NCBI GenBank assembly: GCA_958295665.1
Contig: OY282560.1
Coordinates: 48,050,333 to 48,114,332, forward strand
Length of the DNA: 64,000 nt
Direction of reading: 5' to 3'
Source: Tipula vernalis
Taxonomy: Eukaryota; Arthropoda; Insecta; Diptera; Tipulidae
Part shown: one piece after another, positions 1 through 11,345 of the stretch
Layout of the letters: each line of letters begins with the position of its first letter
Position numbering within the stretch: the stretch's first letter is position 1
Translations under genes and position numbers: made by a program
The notes under the pieces: generated by a model
What the model was told of the DNA's origin: nothing
Database searches by the model: none
Seen by the model: only the letters and a program-made list of their open reading frames with translations

Positions 1-480
1 ACCTTTACGGTCCGAGCTCCCTTTTACTACGGCAGGCCCTCGGCTTCCGCTGGTACCCGGCACCACAGCCTTCAAAACTCTTCTTGTTTCTACGTTGGTG
101 ACTTCACCTTTAAGGTTTGAGTCACCAACCGTAATACCTATTGGCTTTTTGAGACTGCCTGTCTCTTTTTCTTTTAAGTTATCTTTATTTATATGTTCCC
201 ACGAGTTCCGGAGAGTTAAACGGTCCACCCTCGCAGAGATCCGTATATGAGGGTTAGGCTGATTAAAACTAGAGGTCGCCTGGTATCCAGAGTCTGCATA
301 TTAGAAATTAGTTTACCCACTAACCATTCATTCCTTGGCATATGCTGTTCCACCGTGACTTGGGGATTTGTGTAAGGTTTACTCCTTCAGCGCTGTACAT
401 TAGCCCAGGAAAATTACTGGTTACCAGTAGTCACCACGTGGAGGTCGTACATGCACTTGCGAGTCACTCCTGGTATGTAA
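1..480 (-). mobile_element. LOA-type LINE, 5' UTR and start of ORF1 (fragment, runs off the left edge)
   Basis: Read on the minus strand, this stretch resembles the 5' region of the LINE at 58176-58700. Both have a 'ctctggata-cc(t/a)ggcgacctc' block followed by a 'tatacggatct(a/c)tgcg' block and 'actcgtgggaa' just before ORF1. The coding part beyond about position 200 (moving left) has the same Ser/Gly/Thr-rich character as ORF1 of that copy. The two are clearly diverged, so this is an older copy or a sister subfamily. The rest of the element would lie to the left of the window. The upstream limit near 480 is estimated from the length of the 5' UTR in the better copy. Confidence 0.55.
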
Positions 481-1055
481 TATACATCCATCCGTGACCA
501 CACACCCCTACCCCTCCGCCTAACACATGACCAGCACAGTGGACAGAAAGTGGGTGATGTGATAGGTTGCGGAGCCGATGAAAATCATTCGATTTATTGT
601 CCCCCCCACCACATTCGCCAAGACTACCTTGAAACTCGTTAAAACTTGTTAAAAATTGAATTCAGGTTTTCAATCAATTTTTTAAATCTCTTTCAAGTTA
701 ATACAATTTTTAACTTCAATTTACTTCCAAACGCACTAAAAATATCCATTTTCGAACTCAATTTTGTCGTCAAACTTCAGTGAAAATTTCGATTCAAATT
801 AGTGTTAACAAGCTCAAACATTTAATTGATCGTTCATTGAGGATAAATACAAATTTTAATAAAACTTGTTTCAAATACATCAATTTTTGTTCAAATTTAC
901 AAGAAATTTTATTTATCTTCAAACTTGATTAATTGATTTTTTTTTTGGTCTCCAATTTTCTATTCAAACTTCAATCAAATTTTTATTTCATTTTAAATAC
1001 TGGATTTTTTGGTTATTCTTATCTAATTCAAATTTCTTTCAAGTTTTTAACGTTG
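481..1055. other. AT-rich TCAAA-type non-coding DNA
   Basis: No gene is seen here. From about 640 the sequence is dominated by short motifs such as TTCAAACTTC and TCAAATTT, the same texture as the long tract at 4500-9740. The small reading frames in it have the biased Phe/Leu/Asn/Ser composition expected of such DNA. Confidence 0.6.
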
Positions 1056-1059
1056 AAAA

Positions 1060-2790
1060 ATAATAAATTATTATCTGTCGGCAGACAGTCTCATCAGTTG
1101 TTTGGTTCGGACGATCCCCCTTCTCTCTAAGTTTTTCTGGAATCACAATTCGGATCGATTCATTCTGCAATAAGATAACATCACAGTGACTATTTAAAGA
1201 ATTTTTCTCGCCTGATAAGGAGCAAGCCACTCTTAGTCCTTTAGAAGAACTTTAGAAACTTATCAAAATCTGTATCTGGTCCACTTGGTAAACGAGACAA
1301 CGCCTCTGCGTTGGAATGTTTTGCTGTCGGTCGGTATCGGATAGTGTAATTATACTCCATCAGCTTGATAGCTCAACGCTGTAACTTTTGGATAGTCATA
1401 ACTGGCAGTTTCTTCTCGTAGGATGAAAAAGACTGACCAACGGTCTATGATCAGTTAGCAGTCCGAAAGGACGTTCGTATAGGTATTGATGAAATTTCGT
1501 GCATCCAAAAATAATTGATAATGCTTCTTTCTCGATCTGTGAATATTTGCGCTGGTGTTCGTTCAGCGTCTTTGACGCAAATGGCGATTGGCTTTTCCTG
1601 ACCATTATCGTAATGGTGAGATATTACAGCCCCTGTTCCGTAGTCTGACGCGTCTGTAGCTAGTAAGAGCGGTCAATCGTTGCTGTAGTGGTCACAAATT
1701 TTGTGGCCTCTACTATTCCTTTCTTGATAGCTTGGAACGACCGTTCTCTTGATTCAATTAAAATCGATATCTTTCCGACGTAACTCGTTTAGTGGAGCCA
1801 GGGTACTCGAAAAATTTTGCAGAAACTTGTGGTAAAAGTTTACTTTTCCGTGGCAAATTATCAATAGCAGGTACTCCCTCATGTGATGGTTGTATTCCCT
1901 CTTGTGAAATGATATGGCCAAAATAGTTGATCTTAGTCATCATAAATTGACATTTCCTAAGGTTGCATTTTAAACCAGCTTCATCCAACCGTTTAAATAG
2001 TAGCTCTAAAGTCTTCAGATGCTCCTTTATTGACTATCCTCTAGATAGCTAGCTGTATTTGGAAAACCCACCAAAAATTGATCCATGGAATTTTGAAATA
2101 TAGCGGGTGCGCTAGCTATACCAAAAGGCATCCATTGAAACTGATAAAGTCCCACTGGTGTCTTTATTACTAACCCTTTGATGCGCCATCGATTGGGATT
2201 TGCCGTTTCGGAGACGATGAAATAACTCTTCAGCCCTAGGAATTGGATATTGTTGTATCTTCAATTGCGGATTTACTGTAACTTTAAGTCCCCGCAAAGT
2301 CGAACAGACGAATCCGGTTTCGTCACGGCCACTATTGGAGCAGCTCATTGGCTATATTGGACCGCTTTCAAAACACCTATTTTCAGCGCTCGATGCGGGC
2401 GAGGCGACTCTTAAAAAATTTAGGAGTTGCATTCTCTTTCAACACTATAACTGGGCTTCGAAATTACTACAACATCCCAGTGTATTTTCAAATATTTGCT
2501 TAAAGGAACGACACATACCTGACACTAATTCATTTAAATGCTTTTGGTGGGCTACATCTGGAATGGTTTTTTCCAAATTCAATTGTTTGACATCCAACTT
2601 TTCTGAGTGTGTAGTAAGTAGTTGGACTCGTAAATCGAACGCATCGACCCAGTCCATTCCGAATATATTTGTTCCTTCCTGACTATTCGTGATCAGTAAA
2701 GACAATTTTCGAATTTGGTCTCGCAATTTGACAACTACATTTGAAACGCCTTTAAAATCCATCCGGATACTCAATTAGCTTGCGCTCTTG
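1060..2790 (-). pseudogene. Ty3/gypsy retrotransposon pol fragment (protease end, RT, RNase H), dead
   Basis: Four minus-strand open pieces lie in the order expected for gypsy pol. About 2774-2445 carries the protease C-terminal part (motif NIFGMDW). About 2348-2100 is the RT fingers (PIPRAEELF). About 1988-1758 is the end of the RT palm and the thumb (CQFMMTKINYFGHIIS). About 1605-1396 is RNase H (SQIEKEALSIIFG, then LLTDHRPL). Frames change between pieces and stops are present. At about 2030-2050 the usual catalytic YLDD reads YLED and is followed by a stop, so the RT is dead. Gag, most of integrase and LTRs were not found. The lineage looks like the K02A2.6/mag-type gypsy group; this is by memory of motifs. 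Confidence 0.75.
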
Positions 2791-3100
2791 CGACCGCTGG
2801 CAATGACTACTCATCTTTCGATAATTTACTTCCGTTTATTGAAAATCGATGTGATGGTTTAGAACCATGTGAACCACTCAAATCAAATCAAAATAAGTTA
2901 CCGAAGGTTAGGTCACACAATATCGTTTCAAGTGATCAGAAATATTGCAACAGTCAAATAAAGCTATGTTACAGATTACTCGAATGTGACGGTATTCTAA
3001 GGCTTGAGCTAAAAAACTGTGACGTTTGTTATACACCACAAACAAAATAAAAATATAAAGGGCTGAAACTTCATAAGGTGATCAGAACTTCGGTCTTGAT
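2791..3100. other. Unassigned intergenic DNA
   Basis: No coding signal or repeat structure was recognised. The left edge may still contain remains of the gypsy gag-pol junction, because the minus strand stays loosely coding-like up to about 2890. Confidence 0.4.
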
Positions 3101-4330
3101 TAGTTCAACTGCCAAATCAATCCCGAAATGAACCTATTAAGTCAAACTTCAGCTTAACCTCCAACTCAATTTACAACACAATCCTAAACACAATCACCAA
3201 ATTAACGACCAACCAAACCATCAATTAAATCACCAAATCAACCCTTGCCTAACTCCAAATGAACCCTTCAATAATTCCCCAACCGAACAACTCACACTCC
3301 AATGCGAGCTAACTAAATCCTTATTCTACGTCAACTCAACTTAACTCGACCCAAATTTCAAGCCTCAGCTCAACTATACACTTATTTTCCAACTCAATTC
3401 AATCGAACCTCCCACTAAACCCTAAACGAAATTCTCTTTCAAATCCAGTCCCACTACCATTGCAAATGCAAAATTCCATTAAACTCCATTAAAAAACGGA
3501 TAAATTCTACCATAACTGACCATATTCCAGAATTTCATCTAAAAATCATTTTAAAATCCCAATACTAGTCTACCTATCGAACTTCATCATAATCAGTTGA
3601 GAAATAGCCAAGTTCCATCAATCCATCATACTTGGCCATCGCACGCATATGTTAAATTTCATCATAATCGGTTGAGAAATAGGGAAGTTTCGTTACACTT
3701 GGCCAAATTCCAAAAAAATTTTCAAAAATCATTTTAAAATCCAATTTCCAATGCACAATCCGAATTTCATCATAATTGATTAAAAAATAGGCAAGTTCCA
3801 TAGAATGGAAGAGTAGAACCCCATTTCCATCGCGGAAGTCAAATTTCACTAAAACGAGTTAAGAAATAGATAAGTTCCATCCTAATTTGCTAAAGGTTTA
3901 ATTTGAAATGTAAAAGTTTTAATTTGAGGTTTGAGATATTAACAGTGACCTTTCTTAAGTCTTAAACAATATTTATGTAAGGTTTGGTTCAAATCAGTCA
4001 AGTCGTGTGGATTTGTTTAAATATCATATACATATGCTATACACACATACAAACACTCACTTTATTTTATAGATTGCTCAACTGCTCACTAAACACTGGT
4101 CCAACACTATCTCAACCCCAATTCAACACGCAAACGGCCCCCAACTTAACCCTCAACCCAACCGCAAACTCTCTTTCAACTCTATCCTCAAACCAGCATA
4201 TATAAAAAATTGGTCACTTACATCTTAACCCAACCCCAACTCAACTCCAACTCAACTTGAACTCAACCCGCAAATTGAACCCTAACTTAACCTTCAACTC
4301 AACCTCAAACTCAATATCTCAATAACCACG
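3100..4330 (+). repeat. AACTCAACC-type low-complexity DNA with a ~100-bp degenerate tandem repeat inside
   Basis: 3100-3470 and 4080-4330 are made of irregular runs of AACTCAACC, AACCCAAC and AACTCAATT. Between them, at about 3560-3890, a degenerate tandem repeat of roughly 100 bp is seen. Its core 'TTTCATCATAAT(C/T)(G/A)GTTGAGAAATAG' varies and recurs near 3580, 3657, 3768 and 3843, followed by 'AAGTTCCAT' or similar. The same AACTCAACC family recurs at 54830-55260 and, inverted, at 26040-26600. Confidence 0.65.
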
Positions 4331-7300
4331 TATTTTAGGTCAATTCGTATGGCAGGTACTCCACCCTCTTGATGTACAGATTCCAAAAGCTTTTCAAATC
4401 TCGGCCTTCACCATAGAAACAGATTGATAAAATAAAATTCTAAATCGAACAAGCCGTTTTCAAGATACCATCGGTACATTCAAAATTGAGTTATTTATAT
4501 TCGTTTTGTTCTTTCATTCGAGTTCTGCGAGTGGTTACTGTCAAACACACTTCAAACTTCTTTGAAACTTCGTTTCAACTAATTCAAATTAGTCCTCCCA
4601 TGATTTTAATCAAATTTATTTCAAATTGATTTTTTTCACATCAAATTTTCTTCAAAATCACAAATTTTTTTGTTTAATCGATATTAACATAATTTTTGGT
4701 CAAACTTCAGTCAAACTTCAATTTCAGTTCAGATACTAGTTATTCTTTTGTTCTAGCCAATTTTGTAGAACAATTTTTTCAAACCCATTCAAATTCCAAT
4801 CAAATTTTGTTAAATTAAAAAAAGCATTGCTCAATCAAATTAGTGTTAAATATCACATTAGGTATCTGATTTGAACTATGGAAGGTTCGTTCACATTCTG
4901 AAATTCGAGATAATATTTCGTTTCAAATTAGTGCAGTTTTAAATTATTATTTTTCAATTTATCTTCAAGTTTGATTGTTTCATTTAATAATTGATTCAAA
5001 CTGGTTATATTTAATCTAAACTTTTATCACAAGTACGATTATTAAACATCATTCAAACTTCAAATTCCGTTGAAATACAAAAATTTTAAATTCCTGTAAA
5101 ATAATCTTATCAAACTCATTCAAATTTCAGTTAATATTTGACTCACAGTAAAATATTTAAAAATTATGAGATTGTTTACCCTTATGTTGGGACAAAAATA
5201 ATAATTAATTGCGTTATTATCACTCGATTTTTTATATTTGTAGAAGTTTTGCGAAATAACCTGTTCAAACTCGTTCAAATTCCATAATATTGTAACTCGT
5301 TCGATATTATTGTAATTCTTATTCAGATATCCTTCAACTTTAGAATTCTGATCAAATATTAAACATTTCTATATTAAACATTACTCAAATACTACAGAAC
5401 GTTTCATTGGTGGTTTCAATTTACATTCATATTTAATTCATTCATTGATTAGAAGACTTATTTTCGATCAAATTGGTTGTTCAACTTTTAATGGATAATT
5501 CAATTAAAATTATGTGACTACAATGTAATGTTGACAAATGTTGTCTTTTCAATTATTCATTTCCTTCAAATTTTGAAATTTGTTCAAATAATAGATATTT
5601 GATCATTAAACTATCCTATAGATTTCGGTTGCAATTCCTGTAACCCAAAAATTGATTGACCATTTATTCAATACCAAGATAAATTGTAATCAAACTTTTT
5701 TCAAATAAATCACTTGCTGTTCAAAATTATCAAATATTTTAATCACTGTATGGTCATCATATTATGGTCAAGCTCAGAAAATTTTGAATCAATATTAATG
5801 TAAAATTAAACAAATTTACCTCCTCATCAAATTTATGTCAAACTTCATTTCCTCAAATTAAAAATTTGCTTTAAATTTCAATGTTCAAAAGTGAATTTAT
5901 TTCCATTCCTACTTTAAGCTTCAGGACGAAAATCGTTTCAAATTACCGTTTTCAAACTTCGTTCAAACCTTATAATTTCTGTTCAATAAAAGAAAATTTA
6001 TCGTTTTTGAAGCTTCAATTAACTTTCAAGCTAGATAAATTAATTTATATACGTAAACAAGCTTACTCAAGTCCTTTTATGCTTCTCAAAATATTTTGAT
6101 TCCAATTGGTAAGTACCTTTCAAATCTCAAAAATTTGTATTTTCTTTATTCAAATTTTCTTCAAACTTTTTCAATTTTTTGAATCGCTCCAATTTTTCTT
6201 TTCTCTATAAATTATTTTATTCAAACTCAATTTTTTTTTTTTCTAAATTTTAGTAAGTGTTGTTCCTATCAAATACTCTTCAAACTATGAACAATCGATT
6301 TGAATTCAAATTCGAGCCGCAATACATATTATTGCAAATTCAATCCAAGCTTAATTTTTATAATTAGAGACTTCAACTTACCATCAAATTTAGAAAATAA
6401 TTGGTTTTCGTTTCAAATTTTAATCAAACTCATGAAAACTTCACATATGATCTTTTTTAAAATTAATATTAAATGTCGCATATAAATCAAATGATGATCA
6501 AATGAATCCAGTTACTTATAAAATCTTGTTCAAATCAAGTTTACTCTAAATTCTGTTCAAACTTCTTCCAAGTATGAAGTTTTGTGTTATATTTTTATGC
6601 AACAATAAAATTTGAACACTTTTTTATATAAAAATTTCTTCATACTCATTCAAATTTTAATCAATATATCAATTCAAATAAGTGATCTTTCCAATTCAAT
6701 TTCATTACTAGACAATTACAGATTTTCCTGTTCGGGTTTCCATGAAATCAATACCAATCCTATTCAAACTACTATCAAATGTTAAGATCTTTTAATATAA
6801 TGCCGTTTTAATTTCTTAAAAATTGATGATCCAAATTTTACTTTACATTTTACTTAAAATTGTCTGAACTTTGACACAATTTACTTTTAAATTTGAACAA
6901 AACTTATATAAAAGTAAATTTAAATAATTTCACGTAGAGCCTTCTAAGTTGTTGTCAAAATAATGATTCAAACTTTTTTCAAATTTTGAATTAATTTGAA
7001 ATGAGTTTCAGTATTAAATTAACTTTGATTGTCAAACTTATTTAATTTTATCTACAATCATTACTATTGTAAATTCTTTTCAAACTTCAATCAAGTTTCA
7101 ATTTCTGTTGAAATATTATGCTCACTATTACAGATATATTTCCGTGCCAACAAGCTTGATTCAAACTCGCTCTTCACACATCAATGTAATTTGATCTCTA
7201 TACAAATTCTAATCAACCCTTATTTATCCACAATCCAATTGAAATAATTTAACAGTGTCGGCTAAGTTTAAAACAAATCCAAATCTACCAAATATTTCGA

Positions 7301-9740
7301 TTCAAATCAGCGTTATTTTTCGCTCATCTAAACGTTATTCGATTTTACTGTAGAAGTTCCATTTCTGTTCAAAAACTTTTCACGTTAGATTAACTCTAAT
7401 TCATTTCAAATAATTTGGCAGAATATAAAACCTATTTTGATTATTCAAACTCATTCAAATTCCACTCAAATTTAGTAACGCTTGAACTGTTACATTTCTC
7501 CCAATATTTTGTTTCAAATTATTGTCAAATTTTGCTTAAAGCCAAAAAATGCAATTAATTCTCCAAACCATAAACTAAGTTAAATGTAATTCAAATTTGA
7601 ATATCCCTTGAAATGTTAGACTGAACTTACCTACTAAATATTTTAACGGTTTGTTTCTGTTCAATTTATCTTCAAGCATAAAAAATTGATTTATTTCTGA
7701 ATGATTTATTCTGAAAACTTAATAACACTCTATTCAATATTTCGATTCAAATTAGAATTATTCTTGCAGAGTTTTGCAAAATATTCTTTTCAAACTCATT
7801 CAAATTATTGTAATTCTTATTCAGATATAATTCAAATTTCCATTTCTGATCAAATAAACATTTCGATTGATAGCTTAAAATTATATTCAGTTTCCAATTC
7901 TTTTCAAATTTTAGACGTTTCTTTGGTGGTTTCAATCTACGTTCAAATTTGATTGATTTATGACTTGAATATTTATTTTCAAATCAAATTTTTTGTTCAA
8001 TTTTCTTTCAAACCAAGTTTTTTTGGGTATTTTAAATGATGTTAACAATTTGAAAGATCAACTAATTTTCATATCAAATTAGTGTTATTATTGCTCATTT
8101 CAGTTTGAATCATTATTAAACAAAAATACTAAGTAAACTTTTACTGTTTGCGGGAATTTTATAAAATAACCTTTCCAAACTCATTCAAATTCCAGTGAAT
8201 TTTTGACTCACGATAAAATAATTAAAAATGATACCAGATTGTTGAAGCTTATCTTAATTGAACGTAATTATTTTACTCAAGCTCTATGGCATACGTGCAC
8301 TTTGCTAAAATAATGGTGTTCCTAAGAAACAGGCGTCAAATTTTGGGTACTATTCAAATGTGAATCAAATAAACCTTCAAATTTATAATTCTGTTCAAAT
8401 ACTAGATAAGAACAATTATTTTGATTGTTTTTTCCAAATTTTTGTTATCTTATCCAAACATTTATTTATTCTTAAAAAATTTTAAATTCAAATTTTAATC
8501 AATCTTCTTTCAAATACCAATTTTTTCATATACCAGATATTCATTTCCTATCGCTTACTTTAATATATATCCAAGCCTGAGAACAGTTAAAAGTTGATTT
8601 TTGATTCAAACTCGAGTCAATTTCTATTCAAACTAATTTTTTTTTTAAATCGATTAATTCAAATTTTATAAATTTAGGTTCAATTAATATTATTATAAGA
8701 TGCAATTTAATATTTCGCCGTTTACCAAGTAATTAATTTTATTCAATAGTCCTTCAAATTTCAATTTTATTTGAACATGATTGAACTTGTTCGAACATTA
8801 AATTTCTAGATCACATTAAGGAAATTTATCCCGATATTTTTGGTCAAATTGACTAACAATTTCATGGGTTTCCAAATTTGAATAAATATAAAACCCGTTC
8901 AAACATCAATCAAATTTGATCAAATAAATTGGATAATTTTTGTTTCCAATTTTCATCAAACTTATGTAATTTTACCTCTATAAGCTTACTAATATTAATT
9001 CTAATCAAATATTCATCAAATTTCGAGTTCTATTGAAATGTTGGTCGTTTTATATTTATACAAAAATCCAATACACTTTTAATATCAAACTCCCTTCAAA
9101 ACTTCTTCAAATTCATCGATTCAAAAAAATGGTTTTCAAGCTATAAATTAAATTAATATAATTGTGAGTTCTATTCCAATTATATTCAAATAAAAACATC
9201 AACTATTTCAAATTCAATTCAAACGCTAATTTTTGTAATTGCTTGCATTTTCTATCAAACAATAGCGTCAAAGATAACATTATTATCCTTAATGCCAGCT
9301 GATTTAATGCTGAAACTTTATTCCATATATGAATTTTAAAATTTGAAAGGTTGGCTAGTTTTCGACTTCAATTTTCTTCAAAGATAATTTTACCCAATTG
9401 ATTTATACTAGAATCGACGTCAAATTATTTAAATTAGTCTGTGATTTAATTGTGAATAGTGAGTTTGAATCCAATTTTTCAAATTGGAAAATAGATTGTA
9501 TTGAAGTTTGGCACTAAATTTAAATCAAAATATTGCGTCATCATTTTGTAACGTAATTTGAATCGGAATATTGAGTTTTACTTTCAAACTATGTTTTAGT
9601 TTCAAACTTTATACAATATTCCAATTCTAAATAGATTTCGTTATTGCTCTACTAAATTTTAATGAATATTTTGATTTAAACTTATTACTAAACATCGATA
9701 TATTTTCTTTTCAAATTTGATTCAATCTCTCTTTCACACT
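4331..9740. repeat. Long AT-rich tract pervaded by TCAAA/TTTGA motifs
   Basis: For more than 5 kb nearly every line contains several copies of TTCAAA, TCAAACTTC, TCAAATTT and close variants, almost all on this strand. There is no regular period over most of it, so it reads as very degenerate satellite or simple-sequence-derived DNA. Small open frames (for example 5881-6099 and 7701-7952) have no initiation context, no recognisable domain and the residue bias of the motif itself, so I do not call genes. The tract merges on the right into the regular arrays that start near 9740. Confidence 0.7.
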
Positions 9741-11345
9741 TCAATCAAATTCTACTAAGCATCCTAGTTTATTTACAATCAAATTTAAATAATTTGAAGT
9801 CGACTCTAGTAAGTCTAAATCAATTTTGTCAAATAATCGATTCAATTCTTTCAAATTCCAGTCAAATTTTGAATCAAACTAAAAGACTGTACTGTTCAAA
9901 CTTATTTGTATATTTCGTTTATTATATTAATCAAAATTGATTAATTTGATTTGTTTTTGTTTCAAACTGAATTCGGTTTATACATATCTTTCACTCTACC
10001 CCTTTACCTAACGTTTTTCCATTTGAATTATTAATGCTATAGTTGGATTTGAAAAATTGACGGAATGCGCAATGAGAATTTTAGTTAAAATATTTATGTT
10101 CAATACATAAATTTCTATTCAAATTCGAATCAATTTTTTCTAGACTCATTTAAAAGAAGCATCCTAGTATATTCACAATCAAATTTAAATAATTTTTCGT
10201 AGATTAAGTAATTCTGCATCAATTTCGTTAAATACTTGATACAAACTCTTTCAAATTCCAATCAAATTTTGAATCAAACTAAAAGATTTTAAATATTTTA
10301 CTGAACTGTTCAAACTTATTTGTACATTTCGTTTATTATGTTATTAAAAATTAACTAATTTCATTAGTTTTGTTTCAAACTCACTTCTGTTTATACATAT
10401 TTTTCACTCTACCCCTTAACCTGACGTTTTTCCATTCGAAATATATTTGCTACAGTTGCATTTAAAAAATTGACGGAATGTGCAATGAGAATTTTAGGTT
10501 AAATATTTCTGTTCAATACATAAATTTCTATTCAAATTCGAATCAATTTTTTCTAAACTCAATCAAAAGAAGCCTCCTAGTATATTAACAATCAAATTTA
10601 AATAATTTTTCGTAGATTAAGTAATTCTGCATCAATTTCGTTAAATACTTGATTTAAACTCTTTCAAATTCCAATCAAATTTGGAATCAAACTAAAAGAT
10701 TTTAAATATTTTACCGAACTGCTCAAACTTACTTGTACGTTTCGTTTATTATATTAATCAAAATAGACTAATTTGATTTGTTTTCGTTTCAAACTCAATT
10801 CTGTTTATCCATATCTTTCACTCTACCCCTTAACCAAATGTTTTTCCATTTAAATTATTAATGCTATAGTTGCATTAGAAAAATTGACGGAATGCGCCAT
10901 GAGAATTTTAGTGAAAATATTTATGTTCAATACATAAATTTCTATTCAAGTTCGAGTCAGTTTTTTCTAAACTCATTTAAAAGAAGCATCCTAGTATATT
11001 ACCAATCAAATTTCAATAAATTTACGTAGATTAAGTAAGTCTGTATCAATTTTGTAAAATACTTAATTCAAACTCTTTCAAATTCCAATCAAATTTTGAA
11101 TCAAACTAACAGATTTTAAATTTTTTACTGAACTGTTCAAACTTATTTGTACATTTCGTTTATTATATTAATCAAAATTGACTAATTTGATTTGTTTTCG
11201 TTTCAAACTCAATTCTGTTTATAAATATCTTTCACTCTACCCCTTAACCTAACGTTTTTCCATTTGAATTATTAATGCTATAGTTGCATTTGAAAAATTT
11301 AAAGATTCCGCGCAATGAGAATTTTAGTGAAAATATTTATGTTCT
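9740..11345. repeat. Tandem array, about 413-bp unit, four copies
   Basis: The marker CTCTACCCC (with one variant) occurs at 9994, 10407, 10821 and 11235, giving spacings of 413, 414 and 414 bp. Between markers the copies align well: each has 'GACGGAATG(C/T)GC(A/C)ATGAGAA', then 'AGAAGC(A/C)TCCTAGTATATT', then 'TCAAATTCCAATCAAATT'. The last copy is interrupted at about 11300-11350, where it loses the middle of the unit and passes into the shorter 267-bp array. Confidence 0.85.

Noticed and set aside
5881..7952. Several open frames of 60-85 codons in the AT-rich tract
   Set aside because: Their composition follows the TCAAA motif, both strands are equally open, and there is no domain or splice context.
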